The position numbers were made by a program, and so were the translations under genes. A model generated the notes under the pieces. The model was given only the letters and a program-made list of their open reading frames with translations, was not told the DNA's origin and searched no databases. Positions 38,421 through 47,613 of a stretch of 64,000 nucleotides of DNA are shown here, one piece after another. Within the stretch, counting starts at the first letter, position 1, and every line of letters starts with the position of its first letter. Source of the stretch: Gordonia spumicola (lineage in GTDB: Bacteria; Actinomycetota; Actinomycetes; Mycobacteriales; Mycobacteriaceae). The stretch lies in the NCBI RefSeq assembly GCF_009932475.1, contig NZ_BJOV01000005.1, forward strand, positions 1,612,001-1,676,000, read 5' to 3'.

Positions 38421-38446
38421 CGGAGTCGGACTGTGGCTGGCGGCCC

Positions 38447-38848
38447 TTAGTGGTCGTCCTGCTCGAAGCGGCGCTGGAAGCGCTGTTCCATCCGCTCGCT
38501 CAACGACGACTTACCCGGCTTGGCCTTCGACGAACCGCCGCGCGCGGGTGCCGCCGAACCAGCGGCTCCACGCGGACCGAACATGCCGAACGCCGCGGAT
38601 CCGAACATGACGAGGAATCCGATGAAGCTCAGAATACGGAGACCACCGACCTCCACGTCGACCATGAGGCCCCCGACGAGGAGCGCCAGACCGGCGAGGA
38701 AACCGAGCACGGCGACGAGACGCCGCCGTGCAGTGGGACGACCGACGCGCTGTTTGGTCACGCTCGAGGCGAACTTCGGGTCCTCGGCGTACAGCGCGCT
38801 TTCGATTTCGTCGAGCATGCGCTGCTCGTGCTCAGAAAGCGGCACCAT
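38447..38848 (-). CDS. DUF3040 membrane protein
   Basis: This protein of about 133 residues begins (M)VPLSEHEQRMLDEIESALYAEDPKFASSV, the hallmark N-terminus of the DUF3040 family found beside dcw clusters in actinobacteria. Two adjacent membrane helices follow (VAVLGFLAGLALLVGGLMV and RILSFIGFLVMFGSAAFGMF). The C-terminal tail is basic. Start ATG 38848 or GTG 38845; a GAGGAGGGG runs into the start. The function is unknown; the position suggests a link to growth or division. Confidence 0.88.
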   Translation of the reverse strand: MVPLSEHEQRMLDEIESALYAEDPKFASSVTKQRVGRPTARRRLVAVLGFLAGLALLVGGLMVDVEVGGLRILSFIGFLVMFGSAAFGMFGPRGAAGSAAPARGGSSKAKPGKSSLSERMEQRFQRRFEQDDH

Positions 38849-38898
38849 CCCCTCCTCGCTGATCATCTGGGCGTCCTATGTCAATGCCCAGTACATGT

Positions 38899-39396
38899 TC
38901 ATGATACGAGCAGATCCGCCTGGCGACCACCGGTCCGGCCGGACGAACGACGCCGAACGCCGATCTTGCCCTGTTCGTACGCCAACAGTGTGGCATCTGC
39001 CACGTCGAGGAACTCCATCGCCCTCCGCTCGACGCGCCCGCACAGCGTCGAGTCGACCGACCTGACCAGGCCCGCCTCCACGTGGCCCCGCATCGCCGAC
39101 AGACCGCCGAAGTACTCTGCGAGGTCGCGCGCCTCCGGCGCGACCGCCTTGATCCGGCTCCACGCGTCGCGCGCGTCACGACGGCGTCGGACCGGTCCGG
39201 GCGGCTCGTGCACCGCGAGCACCGCGGCCGACGCGCGGATCGCGGCCAGGTAGAAGAGGCGGAACCGCTCGGCTCCGTCGTCGTCGACGGCGGACGCCTC
39301 GTCGAACAGCGCCTCGGCGCGTTCCAAGAACTCGCGGCTGCGCAACACGACGTGCTCGTCGACCGGATTGCCTGCCTGCGCCTGTGACCGTGCCAT
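38899..39396 (-). CDS. SAV_6107-type HEPN-like helical protein
   Basis: This 165-residue protein is all-helical: FLERAEALFDEAS, FRLFYLAAIRASAAVLAVH, WSRIKAVAPEARDLAEYFGGLSAMRGHVEAG and AMEFLDVADATLLAYEQGK. It resembles the SAV_6107 HEPN proteins encoded upstream of the DUF3040 gene in actinobacteria. The canonical HEPN catalytic R-x4-6-H pair is not clear. It is probably co-transcribed with the DUF3040 gene (50-bp gap). The function is unknown. Confidence 0.7.
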   Translation of the reverse strand: MARSQAQAGNPVDEHVVLRSREFLERAEALFDEASAVDDDGAERFRLFYLAAIRASAAVLAVHEPPGPVRRRRDARDAWSRIKAVAPEARDLAEYFGGLSAMRGHVEAGLVRSVDSTLCGRVERRAMEFLDVADATLLAYEQGKIGVRRRSSGRTGGRQADLLVS

Positions 39397-39539
39397 CTCG
39401 TGTCACTTCCCTTCGCGGTGTCTGCGCCTGCGACGGAGGGCCCGTCCGGCGATCTGCTGACACCGTCCCACGGGGGTCCGACAATTCCGTTCGCGCTATT
39501 GTCGCGTGAACTCCATCACCGACCGGATAGGACCGCACG

Positions 39540-40217
39540 ATGACCTCGCGTTCGACGTCCCCGTACCGCCTCGTGGCGCTGCGCCCCGAGGACGTGAACG
39601 TGTGGCTCGATCCGGCTGTCCACACGTATGTGACCGCGATGGGCTACCCGAAGGGCACCGAGTCGATGCGCGCGCCGCTCTGGCGCGATCACCTCGGCAG
39701 GCCCGGCTGGTACGCCGTCGGCGCACTGACCCAGGTCTCGAGCCTCGACACGCTGAGACCGACGATCAGCAGGCTTCGGGTCGACTCGATGGCCGGCGGC
39801 GACCGGGAGATCCTGGTCGGCGTCGCGTACGGCTACCACGGCGCCCGCGATCAATGGTGGAATCAGCAGCTCCGGACGGGGCTGCGGCGCACCGGGCGCA
39901 CGAGCGCCGAGATCGACGCGATCACCGGCGACTACTTCGAACTCACCGAACTCCACGTCCACCCGATGGCCCAGGGCGAAGGCCTCGGTCAGCGACTGCT
40001 GACCGCGCTCCTCGCCGACCGCCCCGAATCGGCCGTCCTGCTGTCCACGCCGGAGGTCGAGCAGGAGCGCAACCGCGCCTGGGCGCTGTACCGTCGCCTC
40101 GGCTTCCGGGACGTGCTGCGGGGATTCACCTTCGTCGGCGATCCACGTCCGTTCGCATTCCTCGGGCGCTCGCTCCCGTGTCGTGCCGAGGATGCGGCCG
40201 ACCCTCTGGCACGATGA
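39540..40217 (+). CDS. GNAT-family N-acetyltransferase
   Basis: This 225-residue protein has the GNAT acetyl-CoA-binding motif A: FELTELHVHPMAQGEGLGQRLLTALL (V-H-P..Q-G-x-G-L/G). It is followed by the motif B region RAWALYRRLGFRDVLRGFTFVGDPRPF. The N-terminal part (VWLDPAVHTYVTAMGYPKG) is characteristic of the Rv2170-like group. The start ATG is at 39540. The stop overlaps the next gene by 4 bp, so it is coupled to the LppM-like lipoprotein. The substrate is not visible. Confidence 0.9.
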   Translation: MTSRSTSPYRLVALRPEDVNVWLDPAVHTYVTAMGYPKGTESMRAPLWRDHLGRPGWYAVGALTQVSSLDTLRPTISRLRVDSMAGGDREILVGVAYGYHGARDQWWNQQLRTGLRRTGRTSAEIDAITGDYFELTELHVHPMAQGEGLGQRLLTALLADRPESAVLLSTPEVEQERNRAWALYRRLGFRDVLRGFTFVGDPRPFAFLGRSLPCRAEDAADPLAR

Positions 40218-40987
40218 CACCCGTGAAGTCACTGCGCAGAGCCCCGATTCTCGCCGTCGTCGCCCTGCTGGCGCTGATGCCCCTGCTGTCGGGATGCCTC
40301 ACCAAGTCGACGACCGTCGGCGACCAGTTCTCCGGCCGGATCCTCGTCGTGACCAGCCCCGAGAGCAACCCGACCACGCCGACGTTCGACATCCCAGCTT
40401 CGCTCGGCGGCCAGGTGTGGGCCACCGAGTTCCCGTCGAAGGACGCGGCCGCCGCACCGACCGCCAGCAAGGCCCCGGACGCAGGCGACGCCGTCGTGCC
40501 CACCGCGGAAGGCAAGAAGGGCACGCAGCTCTCCTTCGACCATCTCTCGACCGGCCAGTTCGGCCAACTCGGCGACATCATCGCCGCCGCGCTCCCCGAC
40601 CCGACCGCGACCGTCGATCTGAAGGTGACGCGCAGCGGCGACTTCGTGCGATTGCGCGGGTCGGCGGCGCTCGCCGGACTCGACCCGGCGACGTCGTTCC
40701 TGTCCATCACCGTCGACTTCGCGGGTCCCGTCGCGGCCACCAACGGCCATCAGGTCGGCGATTCGACGGTCGTCTGGATTCCGCAGCCCGGTCAGACGAC
40801 CGAATTCAACGCCGACTCCGAGTACGCCGATCCGGCCACCGCGGCCGTCCCCAGCTGGACGTGGTTCATGATCCTGCTGTGCGCAGCGCTGGTCGCCTTC
40901 GTCGCGTTCGCCGCGTACAAGAACCGGGACAACAGTCCCCGCCCCGGCCGTGTCCAGAAGAAGGACAAGGACAAGGCCGACGCCTGA
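40214..40987 (+). CDS. lppM: LppM-like lipoprotein with a C-terminal membrane helix
   Basis: This 257-residue protein starts at ATG 40214, overlapping the GNAT gene stop (ATGA). The signal region AVVALLALMPLLSGCLTKS contains the lipobox LSGC. The central region is a beta-rich domain (VGDQFSGRILVVTSPESNP...). A single transmembrane helix (TWFMILLCAALVAFVAFAAY) and a short basic Lys-rich cytoplasmic tail follow. This pattern matches Rv2171 (LppM), which in mycobacteria is linked to phagosome arrest and mannosylated lipids. In an environmental actinomycete it is probably an envelope protein. Confidence 0.85.
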   Translation: MTPVKSLRRAPILAVVALLALMPLLSGCLTKSTTVGDQFSGRILVVTSPESNPTTPTFDIPASLGGQVWATEFPSKDAAAAPTASKAPDAGDAVVPTAEGKKGTQLSFDHLSTGQFGQLGDIIAAALPDPTATVDLKVTRSGDFVRLRGSAALAGLDPATSFLSITVDFAGPVAATNGHQVGDSTVVWIPQPGQTTEFNADSEYADPATAAVPSWTWFMILLCAALVAFVAFAAYKNRDNSPRPGRVQKKDKDKADA

Positions 40988-41007
40988 GCGAGCCGCCGGT
41001 CGAGAGG

Positions 41008-41976
41008 TCAGGCTCCGACGAGCGCGCCCCGGGTGTCGACGCCGATGCGCTCGAGGACCTCGCTCGTCGCCTTGGTGAAGTTGAGGCTGCAGAAGTGCAG
41101 GCAGGGCGCGCCGTCGTCGATGAGACGCTGGGCCATCTCGGCGCACAGGTCGATGCCGACCTCGCGGATCGCCGCCTTGTCCTCTTCCGGTCCGTCGCCG
41201 GCCGCCGCGACCAGACGCTTCTCGACGTCGGCCGGGATCGTGCTGCCGGACAGCTCGGTCATGCGGCGGGCGGACGCCAGTGACGTGATCGGCATGAGCC
41301 CGGGGATCAGCGGTTTCGCGCCTTGTTCGGCGTCCGCGGCCACCACCCGGTCGCGGAGACGGAAGTAGTCTTCGACATCGAAGAACATCTGCGTCACCGA
41401 GTACTCGGCCCCGGCACGGAGCTTGCGGACGAGGTTCGCGGTGTCCGCGTCGAGGTCGGGCGAGCGGTGGTGGCCTTCGGGGAAGGCGGCGACACCGGTG
41501 TTGAACTCGCCGAGCGATCCGATGAGTTCCACGAGTTCGGACGCGTATTCGACGCCCTCGGGATGCTTGATCCACTCGCCGAGCGGGTCGCCGGGCGGAT
41601 CGCCGCGCAGCGCCAGCAGGTTGACGATCCCCTTGTCGGCGTACGCGCCGACGAGGGCACGCAGCTCGTCCACGCTGTGGTTGACGGCGGTGAGATGGGC
41701 GACTGTCAGCAGGGTGGTCTCGGTGGCGAGCTCACCCGCGATCCGCACGGTGCGGTCGCGGGTGGAGCCGCCCGCTCCGTACGTCATCGACACGAACGCC
41801 GGGTTCATTCGTTCGAACACGCGCACGGCGCGCCACAGCCGCGCTTCGGCTGCCTCGTCGCGGGGCGGGAAGAATTCGACCGAGAACGGCACCGGACCGC
41901 TGTGCGGTGCGGCCAGCCGTTCGACGACCGACTGTCCACGGTGTGCGGATGCCGTCGTCTCCTTGCGTTCACTCAC
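41008..41976 (-). CDS. metF: MetF-family methylenetetrahydrofolate reductase
   Basis: This 322-residue TIM-barrel protein belongs to the MTHFR family. GTG 41976 is used as the start. Signatures are VEFFPPRDEAAEARLWRAV near the N-terminus, then FVSMTYGAGGSTRDRT, then LTAVNHSVDELRALV, then LLALRGDPPGDP, then QMFFDVEDYFRLRDR. It converts 5,10-methylene-THF to 5-methyl-THF for methionine synthesis. The position opposite idsA-like prenyl synthase matches Rv2172c, which has been described as a non-canonical MTHFR. Convergent with LppM and divergent from the prenyl synthase. Confidence 0.9.
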   Translation of the reverse strand: MSERKETTASAHRGQSVVERLAAPHSGPVPFSVEFFPPRDEAAEARLWRAVRVFERMNPAFVSMTYGAGGSTRDRTVRIAGELATETTLLTVAHLTAVNHSVDELRALVGAYADKGIVNLLALRGDPPGDPLGEWIKHPEGVEYASELVELIGSLGEFNTGVAAFPEGHHRSPDLDADTANLVRKLRAGAEYSVTQMFFDVEDYFRLRDRVVAADAEQGAKPLIPGLMPITSLASARRMTELSGSTIPADVEKRLVAAAGDGPEEDKAAIREVGIDLCAEMAQRLIDDGAPCLHFCSLNFTKATSEVLERIGVDTRGALVGA

Positions 41977-42091
41977 TCCCCGATCATACGGATGCGACGG
42001 ACGCGCCACGATCGACGCCGTGCCGCGCACCGACCCGACGCCGAGCGCCGTGAGTGCGGTCGGCGCGCTCGGCACCGGTAGGGTTGCCGAC

Positions 42092-43210
42092 GTGGTGAAT
42101 CTGACGGAGCTGCCCGCGGCGGTGGACGAGGTGCTCGGCGAGTTCTTCCAGGCCACGTCACCGATCCTGGAGGCGATCTACCCGACCGTCGGCGAAGCCG
42201 GATCGGCCCTGCGCGAGTTCGTGATGACCGGCGGCAAGCGTGTCCGGCCCCTGTTCGTGTTCGCGGGCAGGCAGTGTTCACCCCCCGCCTCCGGAGATAA
42301 AATCACCCTGAGCGAAACTCCGGACGCGCTGGCCGAAACCCTGCGCGTGTGTGCGGCGATCGAACTCATCCAGGCGTGCGCGCTCGTCCACGACGACATC
42401 CTCGACCGCTCCGACACACGACGCGGCAACCCGACCGTCCACCGCCGTTTCGAGGCGCTGCACGCCGCGCGCGGCTGGTCGGCCGCTTCAGGCCACTACG
42501 GTGATTCGGCGGCGATCCTGATCGGCGACCTCGCACTGGCCTGGGCCGACGACCTCTTCCACGGGGCGACGCCGACCGGCGCGACCGACCAGTCCGCCCC
42601 GCATCGGCCGGTCCCGTTCGACGCGACGGCCGTGTGGTCGCAGATGCGCACCGAGGTCCTCGCGGGCCAGTTCCTCGACATCACCAACGAGGTGTCCGGC
42701 GACGAGTCGCGGACCGCGGCCGAACGGGTGATGGCCTACAAGACCGCCGCCTACACGGTCGCCCGCCCGCTGGAGCTGGGCGCGACCCTCGGCGGAGCCG
42801 ACACCGGACTGCGCCGTGAGTTGCACGGCATCGGCATCGATCTCGGCATCGCGTTCCAGTTGCGCGACGACCTGCTCGGCGTGTTCGGCGACCCGGAGGA
42901 GACCGGCAAGCCGTCCGGCGACGATCTGATCGCGGGCAAGCGGACGTCGCTGCTCGCGGTCGGACTGGAGTCGGCGTCCGACGCCGACGCCCGACTCCTT
43001 CGCGAGAGCATCGGCCGTGAGCTCGACGACGCCGAGATCGCCGCGGCGCGCGGGGCCCTCACCCGGTCGGGCGCCGTCGCGGAGATCGAACGGGAGATCG
43101 CCGAGCGTCGCGATGCGGGCCTGGCCCGCATCGACGCTCTCGGATGCCCGGACGCCGCACGCGCCGACCTGACGACGCTCGCGCACCGCGTGACGAGTCG
43201 GAACAAGTGA
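42092..43210 (+). CDS. Geranylgeranyl-type polyprenyl diphosphate synthase
   Basis: This 372-residue trans-prenyltransferase has the first aspartate-rich motif DDILDRSDTRRG (101 onward) and the second LRDDLLGVFGD near residue 256. Also typical are FVMTGGKRVRP (residues 43-52) and QFLDITNE. It condenses IPP with allylic diphosphates. The small residue pattern before the first DDxxD suggests a C20 product but does not prove it. The position corresponds to idsA2 (Rv2173). Here the neighbours crtI and crtB point to GGPP for carotenoids. Start GTG 42092 or 42095; an upstream GTG near 42018 is also in frame. It overlaps crtI by 4 bp. Confidence 0.9.
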   Translation: MVNLTELPAAVDEVLGEFFQATSPILEAIYPTVGEAGSALREFVMTGGKRVRPLFVFAGRQCSPPASGDKITLSETPDALAETLRVCAAIELIQACALVHDDILDRSDTRRGNPTVHRRFEALHAARGWSAASGHYGDSAAILIGDLALAWADDLFHGATPTGATDQSAPHRPVPFDATAVWSQMRTEVLAGQFLDITNEVSGDESRTAAERVMAYKTAAYTVARPLELGATLGGADTGLRRELHGIGIDLGIAFQLRDDLLGVFGDPEETGKPSGDDLIAGKRTSLLAVGLESASDADARLLRESIGRELDDAEIAAARGALTRSGAVAEIEREIAERRDAGLARIDALGCPDAARADLTTLAHRVTSRNK

Positions 43211-44721
43211 CCGCGATGCGCACGCCGCACGTCGTCGTAATCGGCGCGGGACTGTCCGGGCTCTCGGCAGCGGCCCGCCTGCGGCGCACCGGCGTCGACG
43301 TGACGATCGTCGAATCAGGTTCCGTCGCGGGCGGACTGGTGCGAACGGAGACGATCGACGGTCACCGCTTCGACACCGGCGCGACGGTCCTGACCATGCC
43401 CGGCCTTCTCGCGGACGTACTCGCGGACGTCGGCGTCGACGAGGAGACGGCACGCGAACGCCTCGCGCTCGCACCGGTCGACCCCGGGTACGTGATGAAC
43501 TACGCCGACGGAGCCACCCTGTCGCTCCCGCACGATGCGACCGCCATCCCGGACGCCGTCGCCGACACGTTCGGCCCCCGGTCGGGCCGTCAGACCGCCG
43601 AACTCCTGACCTGGCTCCGACGCGTGTACGACGCCGAGTTCGACGTCTTCATCGATCGGAATTTCGACGGCCTCGCCGATCTGACCGACGGACGCACCCG
43701 TCGCGCCGCCGCCGAGCTCGTCCGCCTCCGGACCCTCGGCGGGTTGACGGGCGCGGTGGGCCGGTTCGTCACCGACGAACGGTTGCAGCGCGCCTTCACG
43801 TTCCAGGCCCTGTACGCCGGGGTCCCACCGCATCGCGCGAGGGCGATCTACGCGATCATCCCCGACATGGACATCGGTCGCGGTGTGTGGGCGCCGCGCG
43901 GCGGCATGGGCGAGGTCGGAAACGTCGTGGCGTCCGCACTGGTCGACGCCGGAGTCCGGATCGAGTTCGACACCGCGGCCACCGGATTCACCACCGACTC
44001 CGACCGCCGGATCGTCGCGGTGGAGACGTCGAACGGCCCCATCCCGGCCGATGCGGTGATCGCCACCGCCGAACGGGACGCGGTCGCCCGTCTGACCGGC
44101 GAGGACCGCGGGCGTCGACGTCTCACGTACTCGCCGAGCGCCGTCGTCGTGCACGGTGTGCTGCCTGTCGGTGTGACGGACGCCTGGCGATCGGGTCACC
44201 ACACGCTCGACTTCGGCCGCGCGTGGACGACGACGTTCGCCGAGATCACCGGGCGGCGCGGCTCCCTCATGTCGGACGGGTCGTTCCTCGTGACGCGGGC
44301 CGCCGTCGGCGACGCGGACACGTTCGTGACCGACGGACTCGAGTCGGTGTCGGTGCTGGCGCCGGCCCCCAACCTCGATTCGGCCGACCTGCCCTGGGAC
44401 GTCCTGGCCCGACCGTACGTCGACGAGGTGCTCGCGACGCTCGCCGCCCGCGGCTATCCCGGAATCGACTCGATGCGGGTGCTGCGGATCGATCATCCAC
44501 GCACCTGGGAGCGGGCCGGACTGCCCGCGGGCACCCCGTTCTCCGCCGCGCACACGCTCGGCCAGACCGGGCCGTTGCGCACACCCAACCGCTGGCCGAC
44601 GATCGACAATCTTGTCCTCGCGGGCAGTGCGACCGTCCCCGGCGTCGGCATCCCGCCCGTCCTGGTGTCCGGCGGGCTCGCCGCGGCACGCGTCACCGAC
44701 CTGCTGCGCGGTGACCGATGA
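43207..44721 (+). CDS. crtI: Phytoene desaturase family FAD-dependent oxidoreductase
   Basis: This 504-residue protein starts at GTG 43207, inside the preceding stop. The FAD-binding motif VVIGAGLSGLSAAARLRRTG is at residues 10-29. FDTGATVLTMPGLL follows, typical for CrtI. The C-terminal signature is VLAGSATVPGVGIPPVLVSGGLAAARV. It inserts double bonds into phytoene, or a related carotene. With only one desaturase visible, product length and any further modification genes are unknown. The gene lies between the GGPP synthase and mptA, both overlapping by 4 bp. Confidence 0.88.
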   Translation: MTAMRTPHVVVIGAGLSGLSAAARLRRTGVDVTIVESGSVAGGLVRTETIDGHRFDTGATVLTMPGLLADVLADVGVDEETARERLALAPVDPGYVMNYADGATLSLPHDATAIPDAVADTFGPRSGRQTAELLTWLRRVYDAEFDVFIDRNFDGLADLTDGRTRRAAAELVRLRTLGGLTGAVGRFVTDERLQRAFTFQALYAGVPPHRARAIYAIIPDMDIGRGVWAPRGGMGEVGNVVASALVDAGVRIEFDTAATGFTTDSDRRIVAVETSNGPIPADAVIATAERDAVARLTGEDRGRRRLTYSPSAVVVHGVLPVGVTDAWRSGHHTLDFGRAWTTTFAEITGRRGSLMSDGSFLVTRAAVGDADTFVTDGLESVSVLAPAPNLDSADLPWDVLARPYVDEVLATLAARGYPGIDSMRVLRIDHPRTWERAGLPAGTPFSAAHTLGQTGPLRTPNRWPTIDNLVLAGSATVPGVGIPPVLVSGGLAAARVTDLLRGDR

Positions 44722-46211
44722 CGACAGTCGCGCCCGTACGGCGACGGACCGTCGGGACGTTCGTCGGCCGATACCCCGACGCCGTGCTCGGCTTCGTCGG
44801 AGCACTGGCGGTGACCGTCGGCACGTACGGGCTCGCCGACGTCCCACGCAACGACGGAACCCTCGCCGATCTCGGGCTCGCGCCGATGACGTACGGACAT
44901 GGGAAGACGCTGTCGGGCTTCGTCTTCTGGACCGGTGTCGCGCTGATGGTGTGGGCGTGGGTCCGCATCGGACGGAATCCGAAGGCGATGACCGTGCGCG
45001 CGACCGTGACCACCGTCCTGGCGTGGGCGGCTCCGCTGATGATCGCGATCCCGGTGTACAGCCGCGACGTCTACGCCTATCTCGGGCAGGCGACGCTGCT
45101 GATGCACGGATTCGATCCGTATCAGGACGGGCCCGCGCACGTCCCCGGCCCGATCGTCGACTCGATGGCGCAGATCTGGGCTCCGACGACGTCGCCCTAC
45201 AGCCCGGCGTTCATGCTGCTCGCACACGGCGTCGTCGCGGTGACCGGCCAGAACGTGTTCGCCGGTGTGCTCGCGTTCCGGATCGTCCTGCTGCCCGGGC
45301 TGCTGCTCGGGCTGTGGGCGGTCCCGAGGATCGCGGCGCATTTCGGCGCGAGTCGTCGCCGAGGGCTGTGGTTCGCGCTGCTCAACCCGATGCTGCTGAT
45401 CCACCTCGTCGGCGGACCGCACGCCGAACTGCTGCTGATGGGTGTGCTCGCGGCAGGCGTCGCCCTCGTCCTGGACGGTCGGCACGTGCTCGGACTCCTG
45501 GTCCTCGGATGCGCGGGCTCACTCAAGGTGACGGCGTTCATCGCGGTGCCGTTCGTCGTGTGGATCTGGATCGATCACCGCCGCCGCGAACGCGCCGTCA
45601 CCGCGCGCGACGGCGTGGGGGTCTTCGCCGCGACGGCCGCGATCCCCCTCGCCGTGTTCGGCGGGTTCACCGCCCTGCTCGGCCTCGGTCTCGGCTGGCT
45701 CAACGGACTCGCGTTCGCCGATCGGATCATCAACTGGTTCACCCTTCCCAGCCTCGTCGGCCACATCGCGAGTTACGTGCTCGCGCCGATCCACGTGTGG
45801 AATCTGCAGGCGATCCTGCCCGTCACCCGCACGGTCGGGCAGGCGGCACTGGTGATCGCGCTCATCTGGTTCTTCTGGCGCGGGCGCACCGACGAACGCG
45901 AGGCCATGCGCTACATGTGCTGGGCGATGTTCGCCGTACTGCTGCTCGAACCGTCGACACTGCCCTGGTACTACTCGTGGGTCACCGTCCTGGCCGTGGC
46001 GTTCACGCTGCCGATGTGGGCCAGGCAGAGCGTCGTGGGCGCGAGCACGTTCTTGCTCATCGCCTTCCAGCCGGACGATTCCATCATCTTCTACAAGCCC
46101 GTCGAAACCCTCCTCGCACTCGCATTGTCGACGCTGGCAGCCGTCTCCCTGCGTCACCCGGATCCCCTGCGCCTGCGCCGGGCGGGCGCGTTGCTCCGCG
46201 GCCATGAGTGA
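44718..46211 (+). CDS. mptA: Alpha-1,6-mannosyltransferase MptA (GT-C)
   Basis: This 497-residue membrane glycosyltransferase has about 12 helices. The GT-C acidic motif is in PVYSRDVYAYLGQATLLMHG in the first large extracytoplasmic loop. HAELLLMGVLAAGVAL and LEPSTLPWYYSWV near the end are features of MptA. MptA extends the alpha-1,6-mannan backbone of lipomannan and lipoarabinomannan using polyprenyl-phosphate mannose. The position after the prenyl synthase matches Rv2174. It overlaps crtI by 4 bp and crtB by 8 bp, so it is physically inside the carotenoid operon. Confidence 0.88.
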   Translation: MTTVAPVRRRTVGTFVGRYPDAVLGFVGALAVTVGTYGLADVPRNDGTLADLGLAPMTYGHGKTLSGFVFWTGVALMVWAWVRIGRNPKAMTVRATVTTVLAWAAPLMIAIPVYSRDVYAYLGQATLLMHGFDPYQDGPAHVPGPIVDSMAQIWAPTTSPYSPAFMLLAHGVVAVTGQNVFAGVLAFRIVLLPGLLLGLWAVPRIAAHFGASRRRGLWFALLNPMLLIHLVGGPHAELLLMGVLAAGVALVLDGRHVLGLLVLGCAGSLKVTAFIAVPFVVWIWIDHRRRERAVTARDGVGVFAATAAIPLAVFGGFTALLGLGLGWLNGLAFADRIINWFTLPSLVGHIASYVLAPIHVWNLQAILPVTRTVGQAALVIALIWFFWRGRTDEREAMRYMCWAMFAVLLLEPSTLPWYYSWVTVLAVAFTLPMWARQSVVGASTFLLIAFQPDDSIIFYKPVETLLALALSTLAAVSLRHPDPLRLRRAGALLRGHE

Positions 46212-47103
46212 CCCCGTCCGCGGCTTCGCGGTCGCGGCCTCGGTGACGGCCCGTGCGGGCCGCACCTATCACCTCGCTTCGCTCCTGCTGCCTGCCGCGC
46301 GACGCCGCGCCGTCCACGCGCTGTACGCCTATGCCCGGATGGTCGACGACGCCGTCGACTCCGGACTGCCGCCCGAGATCGCGGGCGCCCGGATCGACCT
46401 GCTCGAGAACGGGCTGCGCGCCGCGCTCCGCTCCGAACCGGCGCCGGCGGCGTTGAGCGTCGACGACGCCGACGTCCTCGCCGCTCTCGCCGTCGCCGTG
46501 GCCGACAACGGGATCGCCGCGTCCACCTTCGACGCGTTCGGCAGGTCCATGCGCATGGACCTGCCCGGTTCACCCCTGTTCCGCAACCGCTACCGCAGCT
46601 TCGACGAGCTGGCCGAGTACACGTACGGGTCCGCCGCCGTGATCGGGCTGCAGCTGATCCCGGTGCTCGACGCCGACCCGTCTCTCGCCGACGGAGCCGC
46701 CCTTCTCGGCGAGGCCTTCCAGCTGACCAATTTCATCCGCGACGTCGCCGAAGACCTCCGTCGCGACCGCGTCTACCTTCCGCTGGACGAGTTGGCCGCG
46801 TTCGGCGTCGACGAGGCCATGCTGTCGGCCGACCTCGACCGCCGCCGCACCTCGCGTCCCGTGCGCCGCGCGGTTGCGCACCTGATCGCGGTCAATCGGG
46901 ATCAGTACCGGCGCACCGCGTCCGCCATCGCGGGCCTGCCCCCGACGACGCGGCCCGCGATCGCCGCCGCGGCCCGCTCGTACAGCGACATCCTGCGGGT
47001 CCTCGACGACGCCGACCACGACGTCATGGCGCTGCGCGCCGTCGTCCCGCGCCGCACCCGGCTGCGCCACGCCGCGACGTCCCTGGTCGTGCCCTACCGC
47101 TGA
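46204..47103 (+). CDS. crtB: Phytoene synthase
   Basis: This 299-residue enzyme joins two GGPP molecules into phytoene. The first aspartate motif is YARMVDDAVDSG with Asp at residues 48, 49 and 52. The second is NFIRDVAEDLRRDRVYLPLDEL at about 176-197. YRSFDELAEYTYGSAAVIGLQ is also typical. The ATG 46204 lies 8 bp before the mptA stop. The 3' end overlaps the convergent hxlR-type gene by 10 bp. With the GGPP synthase and crtI it is the minimum set for lycopene-type carotenoids. Confidence 0.93.
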   Translation: MSDPVRGFAVAASVTARAGRTYHLASLLLPAARRRAVHALYAYARMVDDAVDSGLPPEIAGARIDLLENGLRAALRSEPAPAALSVDDADVLAALAVAVADNGIAASTFDAFGRSMRMDLPGSPLFRNRYRSFDELAEYTYGSAAVIGLQLIPVLDADPSLADGAALLGEAFQLTNFIRDVAEDLRRDRVYLPLDELAAFGVDEAMLSADLDRRRTSRPVRRAVAHLIAVNRDQYRRTASAIAGLPPTTRPAIAAAARSYSDILRVLDDADHDVMALRAVVPRRTRLRHAATSLVVPYR

Positions 47104-47579
47104 CGCGGGTGCCCCTCCCGGTGCACACGCAGGGCTATCTCGTCGTCGGACAGGCGATGTCCGTCGGCGCAGCGCATCTCCACCCGGACGGGCGCGTCGC
47201 AGTCGATGTGGGCGAGCCGCAGCGGGACGGGGGCGTCGGCGTGCGCCTCGCCCCACTGGAACAGCCCGAAGACGACGGGCATGAGGTCGCGCCCGGAATC
47301 GGTGAGCACGTACTCGTGGCGGGTCCGCTCTCCTTCCGGACGGTAGGCGCGTTTGTCGAGCAGCCCGGCGTCCACGAGGCCCTTGAGATTCGCCGACGCC
47401 GTCGCGGGTGACATGCCGACGCGGTCGGCGAAGTCGTCGAAACGCGTGGTCCCGTAGAACGCTTCCCGCATGACCAGCATCGCACTTCGGCTGCCGACCA
47501 CGCTCATGGCCTTCTCGATCGGGCACCGCCCCCTGGTCGTCCACGCGTCTCGGTCCTCCAGCACGCCGTCCAAACGCAT
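47094..47579 (-). CDS. HxlR-family winged-helix transcriptional regulator
   Basis: This protein of about 161 residues starts at ATG 47579 with GAGGTG upstream. The HxlR fold is marked by GRCPIEKAMSVVGSRSAMLVMREAFYGTTRFDDFADRVGMSPATASANLKGLVDAGLLDKR. The Cys at residue 19 lies in the position that senses electrophiles or oxidants in some HxlR proteins. It is divergent from the thiolase, with three copies of a 10-bp motif between them, and probably controls both. The inducer is unknown. Confidence 0.9.
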   Translation of the reverse strand: MRLDGVLEDRDAWTTRGRCPIEKAMSVVGSRSAMLVMREAFYGTTRFDDFADRVGMSPATASANLKGLVDAGLLDKRAYRPEGERTRHEYVLTDSGRDLMPVVFGLFQWGEAHADAPVPLRLAHIDCDAPVRVEMRCADGHRLSDDEIALRVHREGHPRQR

Positions 47580-47613
47580 GATGCACCTCACATGATCGAC
47601 TGGGTTCGCCTTA

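Larger units (their letters stand above)
38044..38446. other. 403-bp control region upstream of mraZ
   Basis: No gene. On the minus strand, toward mraZ, it holds the proximal MraZ-box cluster (38104-38128), an AT-richer middle (38160-38280) likely to contain the dcw promoter, and a second cluster of TGGGG repeats in the other orientation (38303-38362). The terminator hairpin of the DUF3040 gene ends the region. A TTGACC near 38186 is a -35 candidate without a clear -10. Confidence 0.5.
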
